Positions 9,309 to 18,696 of a stretch of DNA of 64,000 nucleotides are shown here, piece after piece. The stretch comes from Mycobacterium sp. (GTDB taxonomy: Bacteria > Actinomycetota > Actinomycetes > Mycobacteriales > Mycobacteriaceae): the NCBI RefSeq assembly GCF_004298145.1, contig NZ_SCRH01000042.1:1-64000 (forward strand), read 5' to 3'. The notes under the pieces are model-generated. The model was not told the origin of the DNA. It searched no databases and worked only from the letters and a program-made list of their open reading frames with translations. A program made the translations under genes and the position numbers. How positions within the stretch are numbered: position 1 is the first letter of the stretch; every line of letters starts with the position of its first letter.

Positions 9309-10550
9309 GTGGCTGTCCACACGTTGAAAGACCTTCTCGGCGAGGGGGTTTCGGGTCGCGGCGTGCTGGTGCGCTCGGATTTGAATGTGCCGCTCGATGA
9401 CGGCAGGATCACCGACCCCGGGCGCATCACCGCCTCGGTGCCGACGCTGAAGGCGCTGGTCGAGGCCGGCGCCAAGGTGGTGGTCACCGCGCACCTCGGC
9501 CGTCCCAAGGGCGGGGCCGACCCGGCGTTGTCACTGGCGCCGGTCGCCGCGGCGCTGTCCGAGCAGCTGGGCCGGCACGTGCAACTGGCCGGCTCCGATC
9601 AGTTCGGAGTCGTCGGCGCCGACGCGCTGGCCCGCGCCGAGGGGCTGACCGACGGCGACGTCCTGCTGCTGGAGAACATCCGCTTCGATTCCCGCGAAAC
9701 CAGCAAGGATGACGACCAGCGGCTCGCCCTGGCTCGGCAGCTGGCCGAATTGGTCGGGCCGACTGGGGCTTTCGTCTCCGACGGCTTCGGTGTGGTGCAC
9801 CGCAAGCAGGCCTCCGTGTACGACGTCGCCACCCTGCTGCCGCACTACGCCGGCACGCTGGTGGCCGAGGAGATCGCAGTGCTGGAGCAGCTGACCAGCT
9901 CCACCAAACGCCCCTACGCGGTGGTGCTCGGCGGGTCGAAGGTGTCCGACAAGCTCGGTGTCATCGAATCGCTGGCCACCAAGGCCGACAGCATCGTCAT
10001 CGGCGGCGGCATGTGCTTCACTTTCCTGGCGGCGCAAGGCTTTTCGGTCGGTAAATCGCTGCTGGAGACCGAGATGGTGGATACCTGCCGCAGGCTGCTG
10101 GACACCTACGTCGACGTGCTGCGGCTGCCGGTGGACATCGTGGTGGCCGACAAGTTCGCCGCCGACGCGACGCCGCAGACCGTCGCCGCCGATGCCATCC
10201 CGGACGACCTGACGGGCCTGGACATCGGGCCGGGATCGGTCAAGCGGTTCACCACGTTGCTGTCCAACGCCGAAACCGTCTTCTGGAACGGGCCGATGGG
10301 CGTGTTCGAGTTCCCGGCGTTCGCCGCGGGAACCAAGGGTGTCGCCGAAGCGATCGCCGCGGCAACCGGAAAGGGCGCCTTCAGCGTGGTCGGCGGCGGC
10401 GACTCCGCGGCCGCCGTGCGCGCGCTGGGCATCCCGGAGAGCGACTTCTCGCACATCTCCACCGGCGGTGGAGCATCGCTGGAATACCTTGAGGGCAAGA
10501 CGCTTCCAGGTATCGAGGTGTTGAGTCGACCCCAGCCCGACCACAACTAG
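9309..10550 (+). CDS. pgk: Phosphoglycerate kinase
   Basis: A 413-residue PGK that transfers phosphate from 1,3-bisphosphoglycerate to ADP. The N-terminal substrate domain shows RSDLNVPL (22-29), HLGRPKG and ENIRFD. The C-terminal nucleotide domain has GGSKVSDKLGV, the FWNGPMGVFE block and the glycine-rich VVGGGDSAAAVR. Length is standard. The GTG start lies 3 bp after the gap stop, so translation is probably coupled. Confidence 0.98.
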   Translation: MAVHTLKDLLGEGVSGRGVLVRSDLNVPLDDGRITDPGRITASVPTLKALVEAGAKVVVTAHLGRPKGGADPALSLAPVAAALSEQLGRHVQLAGSDQFGVVGADALARAEGLTDGDVLLLENIRFDSRETSKDDDQRLALARQLAELVGPTGAFVSDGFGVVHRKQASVYDVATLLPHYAGTLVAEEIAVLEQLTSSTKRPYAVVLGGSKVSDKLGVIESLATKADSIVIGGGMCFTFLAAQGFSVGKSLLETEMVDTCRRLLDTYVDVLRLPVDIVVADKFAADATPQTVAADAIPDDLTGLDIGPGSVKRFTTLLSNAETVFWNGPMGVFEFPAFAAGTKGVAEAIAAATGKGAFSVVGGGDSAAAVRALGIPESDFSHISTGGGASLEYLEGKTLPGIEVLSRPQPDHN

Positions 10551-10564
10551 GGAGGCCCAGAGTC

Positions 10565-11350
10565 GTGAGCCGCAAGCCACTGATCGCCGGCAACTGGAAG
10601 ATGAACCTCAATCACTTCGAGGCGATCGCGCTGGTGCAAAAGATCGCGTTCGCGTTGCCGGACAAGTACTACGACAAAGTTGACGTCACGGTGCTGCCGC
10701 CGTTCACCGACCTGCGCAGCGTGCAGACCCTGGTCGACGGCGACAAGCTGCGGCTGACCTACGGCGGGCAGGACCTGTCCCAGCACGACTCGGGCGCCTA
10801 CACAGGGGAGGTCAGCGGCGCCTTCCTGGCCAAGCTGGGCTGCACGTTCGTCGTCGTGGGGCACTCCGAGCGCAGGACGTACCACCACGAGGACGACGCG
10901 GTGGTGGCCGCCAAGACCGCCGCCGCGCTCAAGTACGAACTGACCCCGATCGTCTGCATCGGCGAGCACCTCGACGTCCGCGAGGCCGGAAACCACGTCA
11001 TCCACTGCGAGGAGCAGCTGCGCGGTTCGCTGGCCGGGCTCTCGGCCGAGCAGATCGGCAAGGTCGTCATCGCCTACGAGCCGGTATGGGCGATCGGCAC
11101 CGGGCGGGTGGCCAGCGCCGCCGACGCCCAGGAGGTGTGCGCGGCCGTCCGCAAGGAATTGGCGTCACTCGCCTCGCCCAAGATCGCCGACTCGGTGCGG
11201 GTGCTCTACGGCGGCTCGGTCAACGCCAAGAACGTCGGTGAGATCGTCGCCCGCGACGACATCGACGGCGGTCTGGTCGGCGGTGCGTCGCTGGACGGCG
11301 AGCAATTCGCGACGCTGGCGGCCATCGCCGCCGGTGGGCCTCTCCCCTAG
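10565..11350 (+). CDS. tpiA: Triosephosphate isomerase
   Basis: A 261-residue TIM-barrel enzyme interconverting dihydroxyacetone phosphate and glyceraldehyde-3-phosphate. Active-site residues are all present: Asn10 and Lys12 (GNWKM), electrophile His100 (VVGHSERR) and catalytic base Glu172 in AYEPVWAIGTG, followed by the flexible loop and the phosphate-binding YGGSV. The GTG start follows AGGGAGG 14 bp after the pgk stop. Confidence 0.98.
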   Translation: MSRKPLIAGNWKMNLNHFEAIALVQKIAFALPDKYYDKVDVTVLPPFTDLRSVQTLVDGDKLRLTYGGQDLSQHDSGAYTGEVSGAFLAKLGCTFVVVGHSERRTYHHEDDAVVAAKTAAALKYELTPIVCIGEHLDVREAGNHVIHCEEQLRGSLAGLSAEQIGKVVIAYEPVWAIGTGRVASAADAQEVCAAVRKELASLASPKIADSVRVLYGGSVNAKNVGEIVARDDIDGGLVGGASLDGEQFATLAAIAAGGPLP

Positions 11351-11393
11351 GGCGGGGTCCTGAGAGCTGCCCGGCACCGGTAGGCTGGCCGTC

Positions 11394-11627
11394 ATGCAGT
11401 TGGCCTTGCAGATCACCCTGGTCGTCACCAGCATCCTGGTGGTGCTGCTGGTGCTGCTGCACCGTGCCAAGGGTGGCGGCCTGTCCACGCTGTTCGGTGG
11501 CGGCGTCCAGTCCAGCCTGTCCGGGTCCACAGTGGTGGAAAAGAACCTGGACCGGCTGACGTATTTCATCACCGCCATCTGGCTGGTGTGCATCATCGCT
11601 ATGGCGCTGCTGATCAAGTACCACTGA
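11394..11627 (+). CDS. secG: Preprotein translocase subunit SecG
   Basis: A 77-residue inner-membrane protein with two helices (about 3-21 and 55-74) separated by a Gly-rich cytoplasmic loop with GGGLSTLFGGG, the diagnostic SecG pattern. SecG assists SecA-driven export through SecYE. It starts 43 bp after tpiA and is probably read from the glycolytic transcript, as in other mycobacteria. Confidence 0.95.
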   Translation: MQLALQITLVVTSILVVLLVLLHRAKGGGLSTLFGGGVQSSLSGSTVVEKNLDRLTYFITAIWLVCIIAMALLIKYH

Positions 11628-11671
11628 CAAACTGACCTGCCTCGTACAGCGCCACACCGACACTGGGACGC

Positions 11672-14491
11672 ATGGCTGACGCCTCCTCCGAAGTCTCCGA
11701 CGGCTCGCTGGAACCGATCGGCGCCGTCCAGCGCACCCCGGTGGGGCGCGAGGCGACGGAGCCGATGCGGGCCGACATCAGGCTGCTGGGCGCCATCCTG
11801 GGCGACACCGTGCGCGAGCAGAACGGGCGCGAGGTGTTCGAGCTCGTCGAACGCGCCCGGGTGGAATCGTTCCGGGTGCGGCGCTCCGAGATCGACCGCG
11901 CGGAGCTGGCGCGGCTCTTCGACGGCATCGACATCCACCAGGCCGTCCCGGTCATCCGGGCGTTCAGCCACTTCGCGCTGCTGGCCAACGTCGCCGAAGA
12001 CATCCACCGCGAGCGCCGCCGCGCGATTCACGTCGCCGCCGGCGAACCTCCGCAGGACAGCACCCTGGCCGCCACCTACGCCAAACTTGATGACGCACAA
12101 CTCGATTCGGCCACGGTGGCCGACGCGCTGCGGGGTGCGGTGGTTGCCCCGGTGATCACCGCCCACCCCACCGAGACCCGCCGGCGCACCGTCTTCGTCA
12201 CTCAGCACCGGATCACCAAGCTGATGCGGCTGCACGCCGAGGGGCACACCGAGACCGACGAGGGCGGCAACATCGAACTCGAGTTGCGCCGCCAGGTCCT
12301 CACGCTGTGGCAGACCGCGCTGATCCGGTTGTCCCGGCTGCAGATCACCGACGAGATCGAGGTGGGGCTGCGCTACTACCCCGCCGCGTTCTTCACGGTG
12401 ATCCCGCAGGTCAATGCCGAGGTTCGCAACGCCCTGCGTGCCCGCTGGCCCGACGCCGACCTGCTCAACGAGCCGATCGTGGCGCCCGGTTCCTGGATCG
12501 GCGGCGACCGCGACGGCAATCCGAACGTGACGGCCGACGTGGTGCGCCAGGCCACCGGTGACGCCGCGTTCACCGCGCTGGCGCACTACCTGGCCGAACT
12601 GACTGCATTGGAGCAGGAGCTGTCGATGTCGGCGCGCCTCGTCGCGGTCACCCCCGAGCTGGCCGAACTGGCCGGGGGCTGCGCGGAGGAGGCCCGCGCC
12701 GACGAACCGTACCGGCGGGCGGTGCGGGTGATCCGCGGCCGGCTCAGCGCGACGAGCGCCGAAATCCTGGACCGGGCACCGCAGCAGGTGTTGGATCTGG
12801 GGTTGCGACCGTATGAGACCCCGGCCGAGCTGGGGGCCGACCTCGACACCATCGATGGCTCGCTGCGCGCCCACGGCAGCGCACTGCTGGCCGACGACCG
12901 CCTGGCACTGCTACGAGAAAGCGTGCGGGTCTTCGGGTTTCATCTGTGCGGCCTGGACATGCGGCAAAACTCCGACGCGCACGAAGAGGTGGTCGGCGAG
13001 CTGTTGGCCTGGGCCGGGGTGCACCCGGATTACCGTTCGCTGCCCGAAGACGTGCGGGTCGAGCTGTTGGCGGCCGAACTGGGCACCCGCCGCCCGCTGG
13101 TCGGTGACGACGCGCAATTGTCCGACTTGGCCCGCCGCGAGCTGGGTGTGGTGCGCGCGGCCGCGCGCGCGATCAAGCGGTACGGGCTGTCCGCCGTTCC
13201 GAACTACGTGATCTCGATGTGCCGCTCGGTCTCCGATGTCCTCGAGGCCGCGATCCTGCTGAAAGAGGCGGGGCTGATCGACGCGTCGGGGCCGCAGCCG
13301 TACTGTCCGGTGGGCATTTCCCCGCTGTTCGAAACCATCGACGACCTGCACAACGGCGCGACGATCCTGCACGCGATGCTGGAACTTCCGATCTACCGGG
13401 CGCTGGTGGCGGCGCGCGGCGAAAGCCAGGAGGTGATGCTGGGCTACTCGGACTCCAACAAGGACGGGGGGTATCTGGCGTCCAGCTGGGCGGTGTACCG
13501 GGCCGAGCTGGCGCTGGTGGAAGTGGCGCGCAAAACCGGAATCCGGTTGCGGCTCTTCCATGGTCGCGGCGGCACCGTCGGCCGCGGCGGCGGGCCGAGC
13601 TACGAGGCGATCCTGGCCCAGCCGCCCGGCGCGGTGAACGGCTCGCTGCGGCTCACCGAGCAGGGCGAGGTGATCGCCGCCAAATACGCCGAACCGCAGG
13701 TGGCGCAACGCAATCTGGAAAGCCTGCTGGCCGCCACGCTGGAGTCCACGTTGCTCGACGTCGAGGGCCTGGACGACACCGCCGAACCGGCGTACGCGGT
13801 GCTCGACGAAGTGGCCGTCCTGGCCCGCCGCGCCTACGCCGAATTGGTGCACGACACACCCGGTTTCGTCGACTACTTCATGGCTTCCACACCGGTCAGC
13901 GAGATCGGCCCGCTGAATATCGGCAGTCGGCCGACATCCCGCAAACCCACCGAGTCGATCTCGGACCTGCGCGCCATCCCGTGGGTGCTGGCGTGGAGTC
14001 AGTCGCGGGTCATGCTGCCCGGCTGGTACGGCACCGGGTCGGCATTCGAGCAGTGGATCGCGGCGGGCCCGCGGGGCGAGGCCGAGCGGGTGGGCATCCT
14101 GCACGACTTGTACCGGCGGTGGCCGTTTTTCCGCAGCGTGCTGTCCAATCTGGCTCAGGTGCTGGCCAAAAGCGATCTCGGCCTGGCGGCGCGCTACGCC
14201 GAATTGGTGGACGACGAGGAATTACGGCACCGGGTGTTCGGCAAGATCGTCGATGAGCACCGGCGAACCATCGCCATGCACAAGCTCATCACCGGGCAGG
14301 ACAACCTGCTCGCCGACAACCCGGCGCTGGCGCGTTCGGTGTTCAACCGCTTCCCGTATCTCGAGCCGCTCAACCACCTCCAGGTGGAATTGCTGCGCCG
14401 TTACCGTTCCGGCGACGACGACGAATTGGTGCAGCGCGGGATTTTGCTGACGATGAACGGGCTGGCCAGCGCGCTGCGAAACAGCGGCTGA
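11672..14491 (+). CDS. ppc: Phosphoenolpyruvate carboxylase
   Basis: A 939-residue enzyme that carboxylates PEP with bicarbonate to oxaloacetate, replenishing the TCA cycle. Signatures: TAHPTETRRR with catalytic His165, GYSDSNKDGGYLASSW, the glycine-rich substrate loop FHGRGGTVGRGGGP, and the C-terminal Asn-Gly (TMNGLASALRNSG) typical of the bacterial family. It starts 44 bp after secG. As I recall, M. tuberculosis has no ppc at this position, whereas M. leprae keeps one, so its presence helps separate this organism from the tuberculosis complex. Confidence 0.97.
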   Translation: MADASSEVSDGSLEPIGAVQRTPVGREATEPMRADIRLLGAILGDTVREQNGREVFELVERARVESFRVRRSEIDRAELARLFDGIDIHQAVPVIRAFSHFALLANVAEDIHRERRRAIHVAAGEPPQDSTLAATYAKLDDAQLDSATVADALRGAVVAPVITAHPTETRRRTVFVTQHRITKLMRLHAEGHTETDEGGNIELELRRQVLTLWQTALIRLSRLQITDEIEVGLRYYPAAFFTVIPQVNAEVRNALRARWPDADLLNEPIVAPGSWIGGDRDGNPNVTADVVRQATGDAAFTALAHYLAELTALEQELSMSARLVAVTPELAELAGGCAEEARADEPYRRAVRVIRGRLSATSAEILDRAPQQVLDLGLRPYETPAELGADLDTIDGSLRAHGSALLADDRLALLRESVRVFGFHLCGLDMRQNSDAHEEVVGELLAWAGVHPDYRSLPEDVRVELLAAELGTRRPLVGDDAQLSDLARRELGVVRAAARAIKRYGLSAVPNYVISMCRSVSDVLEAAILLKEAGLIDASGPQPYCPVGISPLFETIDDLHNGATILHAMLELPIYRALVAARGESQEVMLGYSDSNKDGGYLASSWAVYRAELALVEVARKTGIRLRLFHGRGGTVGRGGGPSYEAILAQPPGAVNGSLRLTEQGEVIAAKYAEPQVAQRNLESLLAATLESTLLDVEGLDDTAEPAYAVLDEVAVLARRAYAELVHDTPGFVDYFMASTPVSEIGPLNIGSRPTSRKPTESISDLRAIPWVLAWSQSRVMLPGWYGTGSAFEQWIAAGPRGEAERVGILHDLYRRWPFFRSVLSNLAQVLAKSDLGLAARYAELVDDEELRHRVFGKIVDEHRRTIAMHKLITGQDNLLADNPALARSVFNRFPYLEPLNHLQVELLRRYRSGDDDELVQRGILLTMNGLASALRNSG

Positions 14492-14658
14492 CGACGCGCG
14501 AATCGGTCCCCGGGCCCGGCAGGGTCGCACAGCCGGTACTTTCCGCGCTGACCATTGGTGTTGCGGCACATGGTGTCGGCGTCGTTATGGTTGAGTCGTG
14601 GCCTTGCCTACGCGGGCCGCACGCGCAGGGGAAGACTATCCAACGGGGGAGGTTGGCA

Positions 14659-15648
14659 TTGAGATCCATCACATTCGGCAAGACGGGACTTGAGGTTTCC
14701 CGGTTGGCCTTCGGTACCTGGGAGTTCAGCAGCGACTGGGGCCACGCCGACGAGGACGCCGCGATCACCATGATCCGCCGCGCCCGCGACCTGGGGATCA
14801 ACTTCTTCGATACCGCCCAGCAGTATGGGTTCGGGGAATCCGAGCGCATCCTCGGTAAAGCCCTTCGCCCCGAATTCACGCGGGCCCGGGACGAGTTGGT
14901 GATCGCCACCAAAGGTGGGTTGCGCAAAACCGACACGGGACTGGTCCGCGATGCCAGCCCCGCGTACCTGCGAAGCGGTGTTGAGTCCAGCCTTCGCGCG
15001 CTGGGCGTCGACTACATCGACATCTACCTGGTGCACTGGCCCGATCCCACGACTCCACCGGAGGTGACCGGCGAGGCGCTCGCAGAACTGGTGTCGGAGG
15101 GCAAGATTCGGCACGTGGGCGTGTCGAACTACGACACCGCCCAAATCGAAGCGCTCTCGGCCACGCTTGCGGTGGAAACCGTGCAGCCGCCCTACCACCT
15201 GTTCCGCCGTGACATCGAGGGTGACCTGCTGCCCTATTGCCACGCCAACGACATTGGGGTGATGGTGTACGGACCGTTGGCGCACGGTTTGCTCACGGGA
15301 ACGATGAAGGCCGACACCCGCCTTGCCGCCGCGGACTGGCGCAGCAAGAGTCCGATCTTCAACGGCGAGGACTATCTGCGCAATCTGAAAGTCGTTGCGG
15401 ATCTAGGGCATTTGGCCATCGATCTCGGTGTCACGATGAGCCAGTTGGCCATCGCGTGGACTCTTGCGCAACCCGGCGTGCACGCCGCCATCATGGGGGC
15501 TCAGCACGTCACCTACCTCCAGGACAGTGCCGGCGCGGCTGACGTCACGCTGTCCGAGGCAGACCTTGCCGCGATCGGGGACATCATGAAGTCGGCGACT
15601 CCGGTCGGCGGCCCGGCCCCGGAAATGCACGAGAAAAAGGCGAGCTGA
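14659..15648 (+). CDS. Aldo/keto reductase
   Basis: A 329-residue (beta/alpha)8 oxidoreductase using NADPH to reduce aldehydes or ketones. Visible: FDTAQQYG with the tetrad Asp and Tyr (about 50-58), the tetrad lysine in VIATKGG, YLVHWPDP with the catalytic His, and GVSNY. It resembles the Kv-beta/YajO-type AKRs. I chose the TTG at 14659 because GGGGAGG lies six bases before it. An upstream ATG at 14587 in the same frame lacks a ribosome-binding site and adds a non-family leader. Substrate unknown. Confidence 0.8.
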   Translation: MRSITFGKTGLEVSRLAFGTWEFSSDWGHADEDAAITMIRRARDLGINFFDTAQQYGFGESERILGKALRPEFTRARDELVIATKGGLRKTDTGLVRDASPAYLRSGVESSLRALGVDYIDIYLVHWPDPTTPPEVTGEALAELVSEGKIRHVGVSNYDTAQIEALSATLAVETVQPPYHLFRRDIEGDLLPYCHANDIGVMVYGPLAHGLLTGTMKADTRLAAADWRSKSPIFNGEDYLRNLKVVADLGHLAIDLGVTMSQLAIAWTLAQPGVHAAIMGAQHVTYLQDSAGAADVTLSEADLAAIGDIMKSATPVGGPAPEMHEKKAS

Positions 15649-15660
15649 CCGGGGGAGGGT

Positions 15661-16590
15661 TCAGCCTTTCAGCAGCTCACCGACGTGCGCGGTGACCGAA
15701 TCGGCCAGTGCTTGCAGGTCATAACCGCCTTCGAGCACCGCGACCAACCGGCCGTCGCAGAGCTTCTCCGCCGAGTTCATCAATTCCCTGGTGACCCAGG
15801 CGAAGTCGTCGGCCGTCATGCGCAGTGAGCCGAGCGGATCGCGCTCGTGGGCGTCGAAGCCGGCGGACACGATGATCAATTCGGGCGAAAAAGCTTGCAG
15901 CGCGGGCAATATCCGGTCCCGAAAGGCAGCTCGCAGCTCGGCGCCACCGTCTCCGGGCGCCAGCGGCGAGTTGAAGATGTTGCCGACTCCGGTTTCTCGC
16001 GCCGCACCGGTGCCGGGAAACAGCGGCATCTGGTGCGTGGACGCATAGAGCACGCTCGGGTCGGAGTAGAAGATCTGTTGCGTGCCGTTGCCGTGATGGA
16101 CGTCGAAATCGACGATGGCGACCCGCATCAGCCCGTGTTTGCGCTGCGCGTGCCGCGCGCCGATGCCGATGTTGTTGAACAAGCAGAAACCCATGGCGCG
16201 CTCGGTTTCGGCGTGATGGCCCGGCGGTCGGCACGCGATGAATGCGTTTTGCACGTCGCCGGCCACCACCCGGTCCACGGCCCGCAGCGTGGCACCCACC
16301 CCGCGCAACGCCGTCTCCCACGTCGAGGGCTCCATCATCGTGTCGCCACCGTCGAGATACACGTAGCCGTGCTCGGGACGCGCCGCCTCCAGCGCGTCCA
16401 CATACCGATTGGAGTGCACGTAGCGCGTGGCCGCCGGCTCGGCCGGCTCGGCCGTCTCGCGCACCAGCGCGTCGAACTGGGGCTGACTCAGCGCCGCTGC
16501 CACCGCGCGGTAGCGATCCGGCCGCTCCGGATGCCCGGGGGCGGTCCGGTGGGCGGCGAAGGCCGAATGGTGCAGCAGCAACGTGGCCAT
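15661..16590 (-). CDS. Histone-deacetylase-family amidohydrolase
   Basis: A 309-residue class II HDAC/acetylpolyamine-amidohydrolase-like protein. The catalytic set is intact: paired histidines H125-H126 (PPGHHAE), Zn ligands D163 and H165 (VDFDVHHGNGT) and D246 (SAGFDAH), plus the transition-state tyrosine Y290 in LEGGYD. It should remove acetyl groups from lysines of proteins or from polyamines in the cytosol; the sequence does not show which. It converges with the AKR gene, 12 bp between stops, and lies 18 bp downstream of the small coiled-coil gene, so the two minus-strand genes may form an operon. Confidence 0.88.
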   Translation of the reverse strand: MATLLLHHSAFAAHRTAPGHPERPDRYRAVAAALSQPQFDALVRETAEPAEPAATRYVHSNRYVDALEAARPEHGYVYLDGGDTMMEPSTWETALRGVGATLRAVDRVVAGDVQNAFIACRPPGHHAETERAMGFCLFNNIGIGARHAQRKHGLMRVAIVDFDVHHGNGTQQIFYSDPSVLYASTHQMPLFPGTGAARETGVGNIFNSPLAPGDGGAELRAAFRDRILPALQAFSPELIIVSAGFDAHERDPLGSLRMTADDFAWVTRELMNSAEKLCDGRLVAVLEGGYDLQALADSVTAHVGELLKG

Positions 16591-16608
16591 CGGGGGTCCC
16601 GGCGGGGC

Positions 16609-17007
16609 CTACTGCACGGTCCGGTTCCGCAGCCTGTCCACCAGACCGCGCACCGCGTGCTCGGTGATCGCCAGGGGAGACATCATGGTCTCGCCCACCT
16701 TCACCAACTCGTCGATCCGCGCGACGATGGCTTCCACCGGCTCGACCAGCACGATCAACCGCTTGGCCAGATCGTCCAGGCTGGCCATGGTGCCGTCCAG
16801 GTGGTCCAGGCCGGTTTCCAGGCGTTCCACGGTGGCATTCAGGGCTGACAGGGAACTGTTGAGCTCTTTCATGGTGTTGCTCAAACCGTCGAGGACGTCT
16901 TCGACCTGCTCCACCGTCTTGTCGGCGTTCAACGCGGCCTGGGTGAGCGTCTTGATCCGGCTTCGCTCTTGGCCCCCGCGTACGGTTCTGTCTGCCATGA
17001 ACGCCAT
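16609..17007 (-). CDS. Small coiled-coil protein
   Basis: A 132-residue protein without known domains. Residues about 22-110 are a nearly continuous amphipathic helix rich in Leu at heptad positions (KTVEQVEDVLDGLSNTMKEL and following), so a dimeric or trimeric coiled coil is likely. The N-terminus is basic. The ATG at 17007 is preceded by AGGGGGT, which favours it over the internal ATG at 16995. It lies directly before the HDAC-like gene on the same strand and is divergent from the MFS gene. It is close in size and position to Rv1444c of M. tuberculosis, but I cannot confirm homology. Confidence 0.7.
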   Translation of the reverse strand: MAFMADRTVRGGQERSRIKTLTQAALNADKTVEQVEDVLDGLSNTMKELNSSLSALNATVERLETGLDHLDGTMASLDDLAKRLIVLVEPVEAIVARIDELVKVGETMMSPLAITEHAVRGLVDRLRNRTVQ

Positions 17008-17057
17008 TATGACCCCCTGCGTCAGGCCGGTGTGGCGGCCGTCACCGAACCCAGTTT

Positions 17058-17072
17058 GATAGGATACCTATC
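17058..17072. promoter_or_regulatory. 15-bp perfect palindrome, candidate operator
   Basis: GATAGGATACCTATC has two perfect 6-bp arms around a 3-bp centre. It sits in the 116-bp divergent gap between the coiled-coil gene (start 17007) and the MFS transporter (start 17124), 52 bp before the latter. Exporter genes are often controlled by MarR- or TetR-type proteins binding such sites, but no regulator gene is adjacent, so the binding partner is unknown. Confidence 0.45.
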
Positions 17073-17123
17073 TAATTCTGCGGTTGAGGCCGCTTGCCAT
17101 GCACGGCATTCAGGAGGATGACG

Positions 17124-18656
17124 ATGACGAAAACCCGTGGGGCGTCTGGCTTTCTACGCCAGCCGAGATCGGTGTGGGCGGTCGCCTTCGCGTGTGTGAT
17201 CTCGTTCATGGGTATCGGTCTTGTCGATCCGATCCTGCCGACCATGGCCAGGCAGCTGCGTGCGACACCGGCGCAGATGTCGTTGTTGTTCACCAGCTTT
17301 CTGTTGGTCACCGCGGTGGCGATGCTCGTCACCGGCTGGGTTTCGTCCCGTATTGGCGCCAAGAGGACGCTTGTCGTCGGGTTGGTCATCATCGCCGTGT
17401 TCAGCGCTCTTGCGGGGACCGCCGGCGGGGTGAACGGGATCATCGGCTTTCGCGCCGGGTGGGGTCTGGGCAACGCTTTGTTTATCGCGACCTCGCTTGC
17501 GGTCATCGTCGGCGCGGCCAGCGGGGGCTTCGCGGGCGCGATCATGCTCTACGAGGCCGCGCTCGGTGTGGGCATCGCGATGGGGCCGATGGTCGGGGCC
17601 CTACTCGGCGGAATCAGCTGGCGTGGACCATTTTTCGGTGTAGCCGCGCTCATGGGAGTCGCTTTGATCTGCGTGATCACGCTCGTCGCACCGACTTCGC
17701 GCCCGGCCGAGCGAGCCCGGATCGCAGATCCGATCAAGGCCCTGCGCAATCGTGGCCTGTTGACCGTCGCCGTCACCGCCCTGCTGTACAACTCGGGCTT
17801 CTTCATCGTCATGGGCTATTCGCCATATCCGATGAAGATCGGCGTGCACGAACTCGGGCTGGTGTTCTTCGGCTGGGGCCTGCTGGTTGCGGTCTTTGCC
17901 GTCTTCTGCGCGCCGTGGGCGCAGCGGCGCATCGGTACCGCCGCCGCGCTGTATCTGACGCTGTTCCTCATGTCGCTGGACATAGCCGCGATCGGATTCT
18001 GGATCGACCGGCCGCCCGTGATCATCGCCTGCGTGATCGTCAGCGGTGCGTTTATCGGGATGAACAACACACTGGTGACCGGCACCGTGATGCAGGTGTC
18101 GCCAGTGCCCAGGCCGACAGCCTCCGCCGCTTATAGCTTCGTGCGGTTCATCGGCGCCGGCCTCGCGCCGTGGGTGGGCGGGATTGTGGCCGCTCACTAC
18201 GGTCAGTCCGCGCTGTTTTACCTCGCGGGGGTTGCAGTGTTCCTCGGCGTGCTGGTACTCGCCACCGCGCACGCCCTCGTGGTCAGGGCTCACGTGCCGA
18301 CCGGACACGAGTTGGAGGAGGCCGCCGAGGAACTCGTCGAGTCGGCCGAGGGCAACGTCCTGCACGGACATCTTCGTCGCGTCGACGGCGCGCCGCTCGC
18401 CGGCGCGGCACTGACGTTGATCGACAACGCCGGTCGCCAAGTCGCTCGAGGGCGGTCGAGCGCCGACGGCTATTACCATCTCGTAGGTCCGGTCGACGGC
18501 AGCTACACGCTTGTTATCACCGCGACTGGCGATGAGCCGCAAGCCTTTCCGGTCGTGTTGGATCGAGCACCGACAGAACTGGGGCTGCAGCTGGACGGTA
18601 CGGACGCGTTAGACGGCGGACTTACCAACGCGACGGGATATCCGGTGACGCGGTGA
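17124..18656 (+). CDS. MFS exporter with C-terminal Ig-like domain
   Basis: A 510-residue major-facilitator transporter. Twelve hydrophobic helices fill residues about 12-395. The loop 2-3 signature is present in degenerate form (GWVSSRIGAKRT) and the first helix ends in GLVDPILPTM, typical of drug-proton antiporters. Residues about 408-500 form an unusual extra domain (GHLRRVDGAPLAGAALTLID, then SSADGYYHLVGPVDGSYTLV) of the carboxypeptidase-regulatory/Cna-B beta-sandwich type. ATG 17124 is chosen because AGGAGG lies six bases upstream. The substrate is unknown. It stands between the coiled-coil gene and the pentose-phosphate operon and converges with pgl. Confidence 0.8.
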   Translation: MTKTRGASGFLRQPRSVWAVAFACVISFMGIGLVDPILPTMARQLRATPAQMSLLFTSFLLVTAVAMLVTGWVSSRIGAKRTLVVGLVIIAVFSALAGTAGGVNGIIGFRAGWGLGNALFIATSLAVIVGAASGGFAGAIMLYEAALGVGIAMGPMVGALLGGISWRGPFFGVAALMGVALICVITLVAPTSRPAERARIADPIKALRNRGLLTVAVTALLYNSGFFIVMGYSPYPMKIGVHELGLVFFGWGLLVAVFAVFCAPWAQRRIGTAAALYLTLFLMSLDIAAIGFWIDRPPVIIACVIVSGAFIGMNNTLVTGTVMQVSPVPRPTASAAYSFVRFIGAGLAPWVGGIVAAHYGQSALFYLAGVAVFLGVLVLATAHALVVRAHVPTGHELEEAAEELVESAEGNVLHGHLRRVDGAPLAGAALTLIDNAGRQVARGRSSADGYYHLVGPVDGSYTLVITATGDEPQAFPVVLDRAPTELGLQLDGTDALDGGLTNATGYPVTR

Positions 18657-18696
18657 CCGGCCTGGCTGAACCCGATGTCCAGTGCCAGCGGTCGTG

